Below are positions 29,425 to 40,115 of a stretch of DNA of 64,000 nucleotides, piece after piece. The notes beneath the pieces are model-generated. The model searched no databases and was not told where the DNA came from. It saw only the letters and a program-made list of their open reading frames with translations. A program made the position numbers and the translations under genes. Location: NCBI GenBank assembly GCA_946902875.1, contig OX336355.1, positions 17,207,347 through 17,271,346 of the forward strand, given 5' to 3'. Each line of letters begins with the position of its first letter. The stretch's first letter is position 1. The DNA comes from Nematopogon swammerdamellus (taxonomy: Eukaryota; Arthropoda; Insecta; Lepidoptera; Adelidae).

Positions 29425-30364
29425 AATGTTTATGTTTTCGTGATCGAGTATCGAGAGTTTGTACCGTGTGGGGTCGGTACTTAAAAAGAATAGCCCCACT
29501 GCATCTCTCCCCGTCGCATGTCGTAAAAGTCGACTAAGGGATCGTCAGCCTCGGCAGCTCAGTGGTGCGGTCAGTTATTGGATGGGTGACCGCCCGACCG
29601 TTGGAGGCTGACCGTGGTTCGGATTCCACGTTAAACTGTAGGTCCCTTCCCTTCTTACCTTACTGGGTGGTAGGGTTTATCCCGGCCGGGTTGGTACCAC
29701 CGCACTGAGCGAAACGTCGGTCGAAACGGCTATGTAAATAGTTCGTGTTTTCCGTCCAGTTCAGTGTAGCCGGCGCGAAATGAAGGGAAGCACTGACATA
29801 GCACCTAGTTCACCCGGTGTTATGGGCTGACATCACGGATGTTGTAGGTGATGTAGCCAACCGTATCAGTTTCCATAAAAAAAAAAATCGAGTATAGTGC
29901 CCCGATTTATGAAATCGTGACATTTGCCTGTAGTTTCGCAGATATGAAAGGTACGCATATGTCAAAATGTGCGCCTGCCGGAGGGCTTCAAAGTTTAATT
30001 AGAATTCCCAAAATCGGTCGGTAACTTTTAGAGATTTTCCAAAATTTGTCGAAAATTCAAAACATTTTCGCCGACTTGGATCGAGAATTTCCCAATAACT
30101 GTTTTTTTGAGCTCGCTATTCAAGAACTAGAATTTTTTTTATCTCGGGATTGAATTAAGCTACAGTTTGAGCCATCCTAGGAGGCGGGCGGACAAAAACT
30201 GTAGGCTGTAGTGGGTCCCTTATGCGCGAGGTCAGTCTTTGCTCCGGTCACTTTACGATAAAGAATGAATTCCTATTAACAAACTTCAGCTTTTATCGTA
30301 AAATTATTTTATTTCTAAATTACATTTTCAATGCATTGCCCGTAGTGTGAGATCTGTAGATTTT
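29425..30364 (-). repeat. interspersed repeat K, copy 2, split by a SINE composite
   Basis: Positions 29425-29451 and 29887-30364 match 9067-9475 in reverse and become contiguous when 29452-29886 is removed. ATCGAGTAT is present at both junctions. A copy-2-specific internal segment (about 30090-30200) is absent from copy 1. Confidence 0.8.
29452..29886 (+). mobile_element. composite retroposon: SINE-C head plus full SINE-A
   Basis: The 9-bp direct repeat ATCGAGTAT (29443-29451 and 29887-29895) encloses both modules. They are a SINE-C 5' head (GTACCGTGTGGGGTCGGTAC..CGACTAAGGGAT, 29461-29542) and a SINE-A with tRNA/5S head (GTCAGCCTCGGCAGCTCAGT..) through to poly-A. The 5S segment is partly deleted (GGTCAGTTATTGGATGGGTG). 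One duplication around both shows they moved together. Confidence 0.93.
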
Positions 30365-30624
30365 TTCATTTAGTAGAGATGCCAACGCATCGTCGGGCAT
30401 GCAGCTCAGCGCCATTTCCTCAAGACACATTTGCGGGCTGCGTTTTAGCTGGCCGTTGGCGCGACGCGTTCGAAGACGCCAAAGGCTTGGGGCTTGGCGT
30501 TGGCGCCATTGCGAGACTATCTGGCGCATGATAATTACGTCTGGCCGAGCTGTTCGGTAAAGAACAAAGACATTCAACAACCAGCGGTAGATAGACGGGA
30601 CAAAACCAACAAAATCGTAATCTT

Positions 30625-30953
30625 TGTACCGTGTGGGGCCGGTACTTTAAAAGAATAGCCCCACTGCATCTCTCCCCGTGTATGTCGTAAAAGGCGACTA
30701 AGGGATATGACTCCCTTCTTATATTACTAGGTGGTAGGGTTTAACCCGCCCGGGTTGGTACCACCGCACTGAATGAAAGGTCGGTCGAAACGGCTATGTA
30801 AATAGTTTGTGTTTTCCGTCCAGTTCAGTGTAGCCGGCACGACCGAAGGGAAGCACTGACGTGGCACCAAATTCACCCGGTGTTATGGGCTGACATCACG
30901 GACGTTTTAGGTGATGTAAGCCAACCGTGTCAGTTTCCATAAAAAAAAAAAAA
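30625..30953 (+). mobile_element. SINE-C-headed SINE-A, complete
   Basis: GTACCGTGTGGGGCCGGTAC..AAGGGATATGACTCCC is fused to the SINE-A core, ending in 13 A residues. There is no tRNA/5S head. Flanks AATCTTTG and AATCTAAG are a possible degraded duplication. A short RTE-b 3' piece (GCTGAAGGCCGCGAGGACTG) follows at 30985-31040. Confidence 0.92.
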
Positions 30954-31126
30954 TCTAAGACTTTGCTACCTTTCAAAGTAGCCGCGCCGTTCCGTACCGC
31001 TGAAGGCCGCGAGGACTGGAGGAAAATTGGAGAGCCGGCATATCAAGATTCAGACTCAGATATTTATTTCGCCATAAAGAACACACAACATTAACAATAT
31101 TACATTGAGACAATGCATACCGTACA

Positions 31127-31460
31127 GTACCGTGTGGGGCCGGTACTTAAAAAGAATAGCCCCACTGCACCTCTCCCCGTGCATGTCGTAAGAGGCGACT
31201 AAGGGATAAGGACAAGATACTGCGCTAAAGGGCGACAGGCTAGCCACTTCTCACCTTGGCGCAGTCCTTCCACCTAGTCATGCAGCAGGTGGGTTCTTCG
31301 TGCCTTACTTGCTGCTTGATAGTTGTCTTGTCCGTATACTGTGCTAAACGTGGTGGTCGGTGTTGTGCTGTAATTTACCAGAGTTCTCGCAGCGCAACAC
31401 CGATTACTCTGCTTACCCCGATTGTCGGGATTCAGCGTGTGTGATATGTATGTATGTGTA
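31127..31460 (+). mobile_element. SINE-C, full length
   Basis: It has all modules from GTACCGTGTGGGGCCGGTAC to GATATGTATGTATGTG. It is close to the copies at 13777 and 16112. Confidence 0.92.
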
Positions 31461-31469
31461 GGTATCTAT

Positions 31470-31950
31470 TGTAATTTTGTATTTCTCTTTTTTTATAAGT
31501 TGCTCTTTGTGTACAGATATGGATTTATACCTTAAATAAACTTTATAATAATAATTACCCCACAGTACCTCAGAACGTGAATAGGTCCGATTTTACGATC
31601 AAATAAGCAAACTCACCAGCCATAAAATTTTCAAACCAACTTCAAAGGGACCAGTCGGAGTTTATTTATCAAACATTACAAACATACAATTTATCGGTGG
31701 TAGGTCAAAGGTCTTAAGGTCATTAAGGTCACTGTCGGGAACACTTGGTATCTGGAGCCGTCGACCTGGATACAGACATCCGGCGCGTAAGTCAGGGGCG
31801 AATTCGGTAAGGACTTTCAGAATCGAGTCGACTTGAATTTTATTTATTTATTTATTTTTTAATAAACAAGCAGCTCTAGCTGATGTGTTCATATCAGGTT
31901 TTTTTTCAGATAATGAATGATTATGTTTTTGTTTTGTTTTTTTGTTTGTT
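31470..31950. other. spacer, no confirmed gene
   Basis: CTGGTGAGTTTG on the minus strand near 31619 resembles a splice donor, but no supporting exon is visible. A (TTTA)n run is at 31838-31858 and a T/G-rich run at 31920-31960. Confidence 0.35.
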
Positions 31951-31956
31951 TTGTTT

Positions 31957-32165
31957 TTAGTTTTCGTACTTGGGCACTGTCGCTATTTTGTTTGTTGATG
32001 TACTTTTTATGTATTTATCTAATCGGTATTTGAAGGTGTTTGTGTTTGGGGAGTCAATCACATCCTGTGGCAGTTTATTCCAGGCGTTCACCACTCGATT
32101 TGTAATGAAGTGCTTTCGGATGTTTGTGTTAGAAGCTGTCTGGTTAAGTCTTTTGCTGTGACTAC
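31957..32165 (-). pseudogene. CR1/L2-like LINE C-terminus
   Basis: The minus-strand frame ends at TAA (31957-31959) and reads LRSHSKRLNQTASNTNIRKH, then FITNRVVNAWNKLPQDVI, then FKYRLDKYI. The R..H...L....RVVNAWN.LP..V..A...N.FK.RLD pattern marks the terminus of CR1/L2/Rex-type LINE proteins. Confidence 0.85.
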
Positions 32166-33436
32166 GAAGGTGATAGTTTCAAAATCTGGGTCAGGATCAA
32201 GTATCAGATCTGAATCTGCCAAAATATTTTGCCATAAAGACAGCACAAGAATCAATATTTCGTTGACACAAATAAATGCATATTCAGTTATACGGCCAAA
32301 GGGAAGCACTGACATGGCACCTAGTTCACCAAGGTGTTATGGGTTGACGTCACAAATGTTGTACGCGATATGGCCAACGTATCAGTTTCCATAAAAACAA
32401 TTTTTGGTCATAGCTTTTGTTTGCCCCTTTCAACAATGCAATCTATTAGGACTCTAAGGGGTAGAGAAGATAAGTAATATGGGGCTGGTGTTGACAAAGG
32501 AGGAGGCTGAGAACGAAAAGGGATAAATCCGAGAAAAATAAAAAAAAAACTAAGTCAAACCGAAACCTGGAAGTCCAATTTATGAAATCGCGTTAATATA
32601 ATGCACTGTTAGTGATCTAATGGTATAAGGTTTATAAGATAATAAGGTTTATATGATAAAGGCTATATGATAGCTTATAATAAGGGCTATATGATAATAA
32701 GGTTTAAACCGAAATTGATAAAAAATAAAAGCCTTGCATTGAAAAGGATATTATTTTCTCTAATTAGTCAAGACGGATTAGTCCCTTTATGTTGTAAGCC
32801 TCCTTAATATAAAATAAGAAAAAAAAAACCGAACAAAAAATATCCCATAAATTGTTTTTATTATTTAAATATTAATTTACATACTTACTGACATAACATA
32901 TATACGTCAAGTATAATAATATAGGTAAGTATGCTACATAATATAAGTAAAAATATTAACGACAAAATAAATCATAAAAAAATTATTGCCATGACATTCT
33001 TGGCCACATCACCTACTACACCCGTGATGTCAGCCCATAACACCCAGTTGCCATGTCAGTGCTTCTCTTTTAGTCGTGCCGCCGGCTACACTGAACTGGA
33101 CGGTGGCAGTAAGCGGTTTACGATTTGGCTTCTACTGAATTGCGCTGCTGTGCTGAATCATATGGTTTGTGCAGGAAATGTTTGGCAAAGGTTTGTTTTA
33201 AATAACTTGACTGTTTTGAGGTCGTCTGTCTGACGTTTTCCTTGTGTTATTCAACCTTTCAGGATCGTAAAACTGAGAATACCTACCACCTTGTGTGATA
33301 TTGCGATTTTAATTCACAGCAAGATGGATTAGTGTAAATCCCCTCTAAAACTCGAGTTAAATACAAGTTCGATGACGGATTTCGACGAATATAATTAGAT
33401 TTTTGATTTGGCTTCATCCGAGGCGTAACCAATAAA
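32166..33436. other. AT-rich spacer with two SINE-A fragments
   Basis: Positions 32290-32398 hold a SINE-A 3' end (+) ending TTTCCATAAAAA. Positions 32985-33110 hold a SINE-A 3' half (-). Positions 32630-32705 contain degenerate repeats of GATAATAAGGTTTAT / GGCTATATGATA. No gene is visible. Confidence 0.6.
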
Positions 33437-33845
33437 AATACATACACGCATAGCGTCACGCCTGTTTCCCAGTGGGGTAGGCAGAGACAACGGATCTCCA
33501 CGTGCCACGATTCTGACACACCTCTGCCGCCTCTTCCACTCTCTTACTGTTCTTCATGCATGCTCGTCGGTTACGGGTACTATGCACGTGTCCCTTTTTG
33601 AGTACATGCCCGATCTGGTCCAGGTATGTGCGTCTAGGGCGACCCTTCCCGACTCTTCCACTCACATTCGCTCCATAAATTTCTTTCGTTAGTCTCCTAT
33701 CATGCAATCTTCCAACATGATCGAACCACTGAAGCATTCCTTTCTCAGTCCTTGTCACTATAACTTCTTTCAGACCACAGCGCTCTCGCACTACACTATT
33801 TCTCAATCTATCTTTCATTGTAACTCCGTACATACTCCTTAAGAA
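33437..33845 (-). pseudogene. RTE-a LINE C-terminus, longest copy
   Basis: The minus-strand frame reads [59 protein letters not shown] and continues to the GACGCTATGC 3' end. This is the RTE C-terminal region after the RT thumb. The first dozen residues of the open frame (33850-33869) come from the abutting palindrome, not from the LINE. Confidence 0.9.
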
Positions 33846-34147
33846 GAGACGGAAGTTAACTTTCTCCATACAAAATCGTCTTTCGGCATTTATGTTTTCT
33901 AGCCCCCTAAACCTTATCCGATTTTTAGAATTGTTTTTCTTCTCTTAAGGACAGTCCAATCTACGTTCCTGTCTTTTTATTTTTTTAATATCTAAATTGA
34001 TGACAAGATGATGAACAAAACAAAAAAAAAATCGGAGAGGAGAGAAAGAATTATAAAAATCGGATAAGGTTTAGGGGAGTAAAAAACATAAACACCCAAA
34101 AGACGATTTTGTATGGAGAAAGTTAACTTGCGTCTCGTCTTAAGACG
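33838..34147. mobile_element. about 310-bp palindromic MITE-like element
   Basis: The arm 33838-33935 (CTTAAGAAGAGACGGAAGTT.., CTCCATACAAAATCGTC) and the reverse complement of 34053-34147 match over about 90 bp with a few differences. The spacer is about 117 bp. Its left end abuts the RTE-a remnant. Confidence 0.75.
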
Positions 34148-34300
34148 CACTAAGATGAAATATTATTATATCCTCGCTAACATTCGAGTCGTTACACTCC
34201 AATCAGCGCCATTGTTACCGCGACACAGACTAATGACTAAATAATGGAAGAGCGGACGAGATCGATTCGGTTATTAACTCTGTATTGACGGCAGGAATAA

Positions 34301-34480
34301 GGATAGATAGATAGATAGATAGATAGATAGAAATACTTTATTGCTCCAGAAAACATTTTACATAAACAGACAATAAGTAATGTACATGAGGGGCAAAGGC
34401 GGACTTATCCCTTAACAGGGATTTCTCCCAGTCAACCTTTGGATGTTTGAGAGTCGTATGTTGTGAGATATAAGTAGGTA
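34301..34480 (-). mobile_element. LINE 3' UTR with (TCTA)n tail
   Basis: On the minus strand it reads GGGATAAGTCCGCCTTTGCC, CATGTACATTACTTATTGTC, TTTTCTGGAGCAATAAAGTA and then (TCTA)n (plus-strand GATA run at 34303-34330). The AATAAAG and microsatellite tail mark a LINE 3' end. A related end lies at 41265-41330. Confidence 0.65.
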
Positions 34481-34949
34481 GTAGCAAAAGACTTGAGTGT
34501 GGGAATGTACAATATAATATAAGGAAAATAACTATGATAAACAAGTTCATTTTTTGACGTGATGACGTCACGTCTTATAAATTGATGAGCACCGGCTGCA
34601 CGCACGAAAGTGTGTAGCGTTGATATTCAAAGTTACCAAAAACTGTCAAGACCAGACAACAAAAGTTTTGATGGCCAGTCACAAGATGATTAATCTTTCT
34701 ACTGGAAATAGAAATTAATGATCTTTGATCTATGTACTACGATTATTCCACGTCATCATGTAAAACTATCGTCCGTAAACCGACTTTACAGACAACCAAT
34801 TTTTTTTATTGCAATATGGTTTTAGAAGTAGTATACAGATAATCTATAATATACACTACATATAAGTACGTACTAGTTAATTAAACATATAAATTACTAT
34901 TTGGTAATGGTGGGGGTCATTATTTCTCAACACGAACTCCTTGCGGATC
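34481..34949. other. spacer, no gene
   Basis: AT-rich. TATAAGTACGTACTAGTTAATT near 34860 recurs at 37185, which suggests another low-copy repeat. Confidence 0.35.
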
Positions 34950-35192
34950 ATTCTACGCCGTCTGTCTGTCTGTCCGAGGGCTGTATCTCTTGAACCGTAA
35001 TAGGTAGCCCGTTGAAATTTTTACAGAATATGTGTTATTAATTATTATGGCCGATATAACATCAAATAATAAAAATAAGAAAAACTTAAAAATTCATGGG
35101 GTCACCATATAAGATACTAAAAAGTGTATGCGCGCCATCTACCGAAAACAGTATGAAGCAGCGCTGACCATGGCGTCGCGGTACGGAACCCT
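34950..35192 (-). mobile_element. GGGTTCCGTA repeat, reverse copy
   Basis: On the minus strand it opens AGGGTTCCGTACCGCGACGC, includes GTAGATGGCGCGCATACAC and CGGGCTACCTATTACGGTTC, and ends in a GACAGACAGACGG run. Confidence 0.8.
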
Positions 35193-35297
35193 CTCGGTGG
35201 GCAAGTTCGACTCGCACTTGGCCGGTTTGTTTTTACGGAACTGCGTCTGCGCCGATGTCCGCGTCCAATACTTCAAGGGAAGATCAGGCACAGCCAA

Positions 35298-35500
35298 TAA
35301 CACCTCGCGAAACCACGCTCACAGAGGCGCCATGCCGGCTGTGAAGCGGGCAAAAAGGTTGTCGTCTAATTTATTGACACACCTTCTGAAGATCGCCAGC
35401 TTATAGGTGGATTGGGAACACACTCATTGGAAGAACGTTCCACATTTTCGCCGTACGACACAGGAAAGATTTCGAAAAACGATGTGTTCTTAGAAGTTGG
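35298..35500 (-). pseudogene. LINE-D C-terminal fragment
   Basis: On the plus strand it carries CTCGCGAAACCACGCTCACA and TTATTGACACACCTTCTGAA, the reverse of the LINE-D end (FKRR.N.LD.. then ..MAS and the AWFRE-type downstream sequence). It has frame lesions. Confidence 0.7.
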
Positions 35501-35551
35501 GTGTCAACAAAATATGAATGTCTGATCAAAGACTTCAAAGGGTGTGTGTGT

Positions 35552-35876
35552 GTGTGTGGGTCCTGTACTTAAAAAGAATAGCCCCACTGCATCTCTCCCC
35601 GTGAATTTCGTAAAAGGCGACTAATGGATAAGGTCAAGGTGCCGTGTTAAAGGGCGACAGGGTAGCAATCTCTCACCTTGGCAAGGTTCTTCCAACGAGT
35701 CATGCAGCAGGTGGGTATTCAAGCCTTACTTGCTTGATAGTTGTCTTGTCCAAATACATTGTTAAACGTGGTCGGTGTTGTGCTGTAATTAACCAGAGCC
35801 CCTGCAGCACAGCACCGATTACTCTGCTTACCCCCGATTATCGGGATAATACAGCGTGTGGTATGTACGCATGTAT
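35552..35876 (+). mobile_element. SINE-C, nearly full length
   Basis: A GT-rich run leads into TCCTGTACTTAAAAAGAATA. The full SINE-C body follows and ends TATCGGGATAATACAGCGTG. The head is slightly truncated and the tail degenerate. Confidence 0.88.
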
Positions 35877-36129
35877 CTATTCTATAGGTATTACATTATA
35901 AGTAGGTGGTAAAGTACAGATATGACAGCTTTGATCCTACCTACAGTCCGTTCGCTAACTATCGTCAGTCCTATCGGTTCACTAATGATGTCCGATGTGG
36001 CTCAATGACATACTAATGGGTTGATAAAGCTTCAGGCAGGATTATCCTGATAAAGGATGGGTGGAGGGTAGAGAAAGGGTCCCCGATAGTTCTTGGTTAT
36101 AGGTCATCGTAAAGTGTAGGTATACATAT

Positions 36130-36523
36130 TTTTTTTTTTTTTATGGAAACTGACACGGTTGGCTACATCACCTACAACGTCCGTGATGTCAGCCCACAAC
36201 ACCGGGTGAACTAGGTGCCATGTCAGTGCTTCCCCCTTTGATCGTGCCGGCTACACTGAACTGGTCGGAAAACACAAACTATTTACACAGCCGTTTAGAC
36301 CGACGTTTCATTCAGTGCGGTGGTACCAACCCGGGCGGGTTAAACCCTACCACCAAGTAAGATTAGGAGGGAAGGGACCTACAGTTTTACGAGGAATCCG
36401 AACCTCGGTCAGCCTCCAACGGTCAGCGGTCACCCATCCAAGTACTGACCGCACCCAGCGTTGCTTAACATTCAATAGCGACAGTTGACTGTCTGCACCA
36501 CTGAGCTAACGAGGCTGACAAAA
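36130..36523 (-). mobile_element. SINE-A, full length with tRNA/5S head
   Basis: Poly-T at the low end, the core in reverse, then TCACCCATCCAAGTACTGAC, CCCAGCGTTGCTTAAC (5S part) and CACCACTGAGCTAACGAGGC (box A). The short direct repeat ACATAT (36124-36129 and 36524-36529) is a plausible target duplication. Confidence 0.93.
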
Positions 36524-36549
36524 ACATATGTATTATATTAACAAATATG

Positions 36550-36890
36550 ACGAATTCAAGTGTTGTTCGAACACATTTTACAGTAACAAACGATAAGTAA
36601 TTTAGATGAGGGCCTATGAGTAACTTACATGAGGGGAAGTAAGGGATACGACTCCCTTCTTATATTACTAGGTGGTAGGGTTTAACCAGCCCGGGTTGGT
36701 ACCACCGCACTGAATGAAAGGTCGGTCGAAACGGCTATGTAAATAGTTTGTGTTTTCCGTCCAGTTCAGTGTAACCGGCACGACCGAAGGGAAGCACTGA
36801 CGTGGCACCAAGTTCACCCGGTGCTATGGGCTGACATCACGGATGTTGTAGGTGATGTAGCCAACCGTGCCAGTTTCCATAAAAAAAAAA
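36550..36890 (+). mobile_element. SINE-A core with third type of head
   Basis: It is collinear with 28524-28861 from CGAATTCAAGTGTTG to poly-A, but the flanks are different. The third head was therefore mobilised with the core. Confidence 0.9.
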
Positions 36891-37434
36891 GGGGGCAAAG
36901 GAGGACTTATCTTTTACAAAAAGATTTTATCTTTTGTAAAATATAATCGAGAAAACGATGGTAGGTACGGCCGTGTTTGCTCGACTTGGCGGGGCCACTG
37001 CCATGCCCCCAGATATAAGGAATACAACTATGATTAACTATAATAGGTATTCTTAAGGCAATTCCAAAAATATATAACATGACTATAACGCCGAAATTTT
37101 TCCTATTAAGGAGTTTGAAAATCCTGAAAATTTACATAATACGTACGAACTTACATAAATATACTATAATATACTACATATAAGTACGTACTAGTACTAG
37201 TTAATTAAAAGTAGTCTTACTAGTCTACTATTTAGTTAGTCGGTGATTATAATGGTAACCGTAAGGTGCATTTTCTCTAAAACTGTCCGGTTTTCGATAA
37301 CGGTATGGCGTAACGGTTTTTTCACGTTCTTTTGTTTACCAAATTGTTACACTAATTGAAGCAATTAGGGCAGTCAGCGTGGTTCCGTCCGAAGCGCCGA
37401 GCACTGAGCACCAAGACGCAACGCAACATATCAT
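36891..37434. other. spacer, no gene
   Basis: AT-rich. The segment 36893-36945 begins like a LINE 3' UTR in reverse (GGCAAAGGAGGACTTATC). Nothing else is recognised. Confidence 0.35.
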
Positions 37435-37751
37435 CCTAGAACGATAAAAAAGGTATGGACGCCGGACTGTCAAATGCTTGTATGAGAACTAGCGTCGCCG
37501 AGTTGCGGGGAGCGGAGTGTACTTACCGATGATAAGATATTCCGCTATTGTGCACACTAAACTTGGCTGTAGTGTTTTTACACGTAAACACAGAGCATGA
37601 GGGCATTTTAAACAGGTTTTTGCGAACGCAGCCGATGACAAACTGACGGGCCAGCGCGCGACCGTCCAATGAAACAAGTATGCTTTTACTTATATCGTGT
37701 TACGCTGGAGAGGATAGGGTTCGGGGTCCATACCTTTTTTATCGTTCTAGA
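37435..37751. mobile_element. 317-bp MITE with 23-bp perfect inverted ends
   Basis: Positions 37435-37457 (TAGAACGATAAAAAAGGTAT plus GGA) are the exact inverse of 37729-37751, and the match continues inward imperfectly for about 12 more bases. The interior (GCAGCCGATGACAAACTGAC..) has no coding sequence. The superfamily is not assigned. Confidence 0.8.
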
Positions 37752-37933
37752 TATCATCATTGCGATATGGCACAGAACAAAAGCACAGATTACTAAATAG
37801 TTACTTCGTGACAAAAGATCGGTTGCTTGCGCAGCGCCTCCGCGCGACGCGCGCGCGTAGAAACGAAAGTTAGCTTCTGGGCCGCAGAGTCCTCTAGCTA
37901 GTAAAAACCAATCTTGTTTATTATTTATTAATT

Positions 37934-38090
37934 CCCGACGCAAAAAGAGGGGTGTTATAAGTTTAAGGTGTGTGTGTATGTCGTATGCGGGTGTCTGTCT
38001 GAGGCATCGTAGCTCCCAAACGGATGGACCGATTTGGATGCGGTTTTTTTTATTAGAAAGCTGGTTTAATCGGGATGGTTCTATCTGTTT
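37934..38090 (+). repeat. CCCGACGCAAAAAGAGGGG interspersed repeat
   Basis: The sequence CCCGACGCAAAAAGAGGGGT, then ATCGTAGCTCCCAAACGGAT and GGACCGATTTGGATGCGG, is a familiar non-coding lepidopteran repeat. Its class is not determined. Confidence 0.65.
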
Positions 38091-38127
38091 TTGTTTTTTA
38101 TAGACGACCGGTACGTGTGGCTGCGCC

Positions 38128-38330
38128 CAAAAGTTGAAAGGACGATTAAGACACAGCCAATAACATCACTCCTCGCGAAACCACGCTCAGAGATGCGCCA
38201 TGCCAGCGACAAGCGGACCAAGAGTTCGTTGTCTAATTTATTGACACGTCTTTTGAAGATTCCCAGGTTATAGGTGGTGGGGAACACACTCGCCGGAAGA
38301 CCGTTCCATATTTTTGCCGTACGACATCAT
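38128..38330 (-). pseudogene. LINE-D C-terminal fragment
   Basis: The minus-strand frame reads FPTTYNLGIFKRRVNKLDNE then LAWRIS. This is the terminal LINE-D protein motif, upstream of the CGCGAAACCACGC-type sequence shared by all copies. Confidence 0.8.
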
Positions 38331-38339
38331 TGTAGTCAA

Positions 38340-38974
38340 GTAATAAAGTAATAAAAACATGTAATAAGTTAAAAAGTGGACCGATTTGCATGCGGTTTCT
38401 GCTTTGCTATGTTTTACTTCAAAAGTATTATCTAAGTAGTTTTATTTGGAAATTATTGTTCTGATTTTTTTATCCAATACACAGTTAATATTAAAACAAA
38501 TTCGAAGGTGCGCAGAACGAAGCCAGGAGAGTCGGGGAGGGAGCGATCCGGGCGACGACGACGGTCAATCGAATGCGGCGCTCAGCGGCGGTGGCGCGCG
38601 TCGGTTTACATATTTACGTTGCGTTGTATGCGCCACCAGCAGCGTATGAAAGTACTTAGATGGGAGGCGCGCTGAGCCGTGGTCCTTAGACTCAGTGTTC
38701 GGTGTTCCGAAGCAACGACACATAGATGTGAAGTTAAGGCATCTACGAAGCATATGTCTTGATAAATAATTGTTAGTTTTAAATGTTTGTTGATTGTGTG
38801 TTGATAATTAATGAGTACATTTCACGTGACAAAGAAACTGATTAGTAATTACGAGCACAACCACAAAAACACATTAAGTGATAGATAAGCCAAGAAATTA
38901 TTTACATTATTTATGATAGCTGAGAATATTGACAGTTAACAACACATAAAAATAGAAACGATATTTTGTGTTTT
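38340..38974. other. spacer with GC-rich island
   Basis: Positions 38500-38620 are GC-rich (GGAGCGATCCGGGCGACGAC, GCGCTCAGCGGCGGTGGCGC). They could be an alternative promoter of the surrounding RhoGAP gene, but no exon or start codon can be supported. Confidence 0.3.
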
Positions 38975-39360
38975 ATTGAAAGCGCGACATATGGCGCCGA
39001 GCCACCCACCATAATGTGTCTAACGACGCCCATGGTCATTTTTTTAATGGAAACTGACAACGTTGGCTAGATCACCTACAACATCCGTGATGTTAGCCTA
39101 TAACGCCGGGTGAACTAGATGCTATGTCAGTGCTTCTCTTCATTTCATCATACACAACATAACCAACCATAAACTATAACAACAACTTACATAACATTCG
39201 GTCGTATGCGAGGGTAGCGAATGCCATTCCGACCTGACAGGTGCCCATTCCTCTTGAAGGACCCGAGACTGTACTTGGGGGGAAATATGAGCAGGGAGAG
39301 CGCGCGTTCCAGAGTTTACCGGTTCTGTAGAGGAAAGATCTGCAGAACCGATTGCACAAG
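38975..39360 (-). mobile_element. LINE-F 3' pieces and SINE-A fragment
   Basis: Positions 38975-39030 are a LINE-F 3' terminus in reverse (GTCTAACGACGCCC). Positions 39034-39155 are a SINE-A 3' part in reverse. Positions 39195-39360 encode on the minus strand NRFCRSFLYRTGKLWN and a degenerate C-terminus, the LINE-F protein end. The SINE-A may have been inserted into the LINE-F copy. Confidence 0.7.
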
Positions 39361-39427
39361 ATTAATGAGTTGACATCATTTGTGAAGCAGAAGATGTACC
39401 AACCATGGCAGATTTTAACACTTTCTT

Positions 39428-39759
39428 GTCAGCGTCGGTAGCTCAGTGGTGAGATCGGTCGACTGTCGGTCGTGATCGTAAGTACACATGGGCGCGGTCA
39501 GTGCTTGGATGGGTGACCGCTCAACCGTTGGAGGTCGGCCGTGGTTCGGATTGCACGTAAAACTGTAGGTCCCTTCCCTTCTTACCTTACTAGTTGGTAG
39601 GGTTTAACCCGCCCGGGTTGATACCACCGCACTGAACGAAAGGTCGGTTGAAATGGATATGTAAATAGTTAGTGTTCTAGTTCAGTGTAGCCGGCACGAC
39701 CGTAGGGAAGCAATGGCAACTAGTTCACCCGGTGTTACGGGCTGACATCACGGATGTTA
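39428..39759 (+). mobile_element. SINE-A with tRNA/5S head, 3' truncated
   Basis: GTCAGCGTCGGTAGCTCAGT, then GGCGCGGTCAGTGCTTGGAT, box B (GGTTCGGATT) and the core are present. The copy stops at ATCACGGATGTTAA, where the GGGTTCCGTA-type repeat begins. Confidence 0.9.
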
Positions 39760-40030
39760 AAATACTTCATACTCTTTTCGGTAGATGGCGCGCATACACT
39801 TTTTAGTTTCTTGTACGGGGACCCCGTGAATTTTAATATTTTTTTCTTATTTTTCTTATTTGTTGTTATATCGGCCATAATATTAATAACACATATTATG
39901 TGAATATTTCAACGGGCTACCTATAACGGTTCAAGATATACAGCCCTCGGACAGACAGACGGACAGACAGACAGACAGACGGCGTAGGCTTAGTAATAGG
40001 GTCCCGTGCGACGGATACGGCACCCTAAAA
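39760..40030 (+). mobile_element. GGGTTCCGTA-family repeat
   Basis: It is collinear with 5770-6050: TCGGTAGATGGCGCGCATAC, CAACGGGCTACCTATAACGG, a (GACA)n run, and the end GGATACGGCACCCTAAAA. It lies 50 bp from the candidate exon at 40079. Confidence 0.8.
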
Positions 40031-40078
40031 AAAGGAATTAAGATAGGTTAATATATAATAATAAAAACAAATGATTAC

Positions 40079-40115
40079 CTGAAATCTCATCTCGACTTAG
40101 ATTCGGAACGCTCAT
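40079..40115 (-). CDS. cv-c: candidate first coding exon of the RhoGAP gene
   Basis: On the minus strand ATG (40115-40113) opens MSVPNLSRDEIS plus one base (G), followed by the donor G|GTAATCAT. The phase is 1, exactly what the SAM exon at 28268 requires. Joining gives ..DEIS-E-IEAAEAC, and vertebrate DLC1 short isoforms likewise have a dozen residues before IEAKEAC. A TGA lies in frame four codons upstream of the ATG, and -3 is A, so the start is credible. The splice would remove an 11.8-kb intron (28269-40078) full of transposons. The link rests on phase, splice sites and reading sense only. Other first exons may exist outside the window. Confidence 0.55.

Noticed and set aside
31600..31680. 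minus-strand exon ending CTG|GTGAGT
   Set aside because: The donor is good, but no acceptor or recognisable protein precedes it within the open frame.
38500..38760. GC-rich island as an alternative first exon of the RhoGAP gene
   Set aside because: No initiation codon followed by a phase-1 donor could be found on the minus strand.
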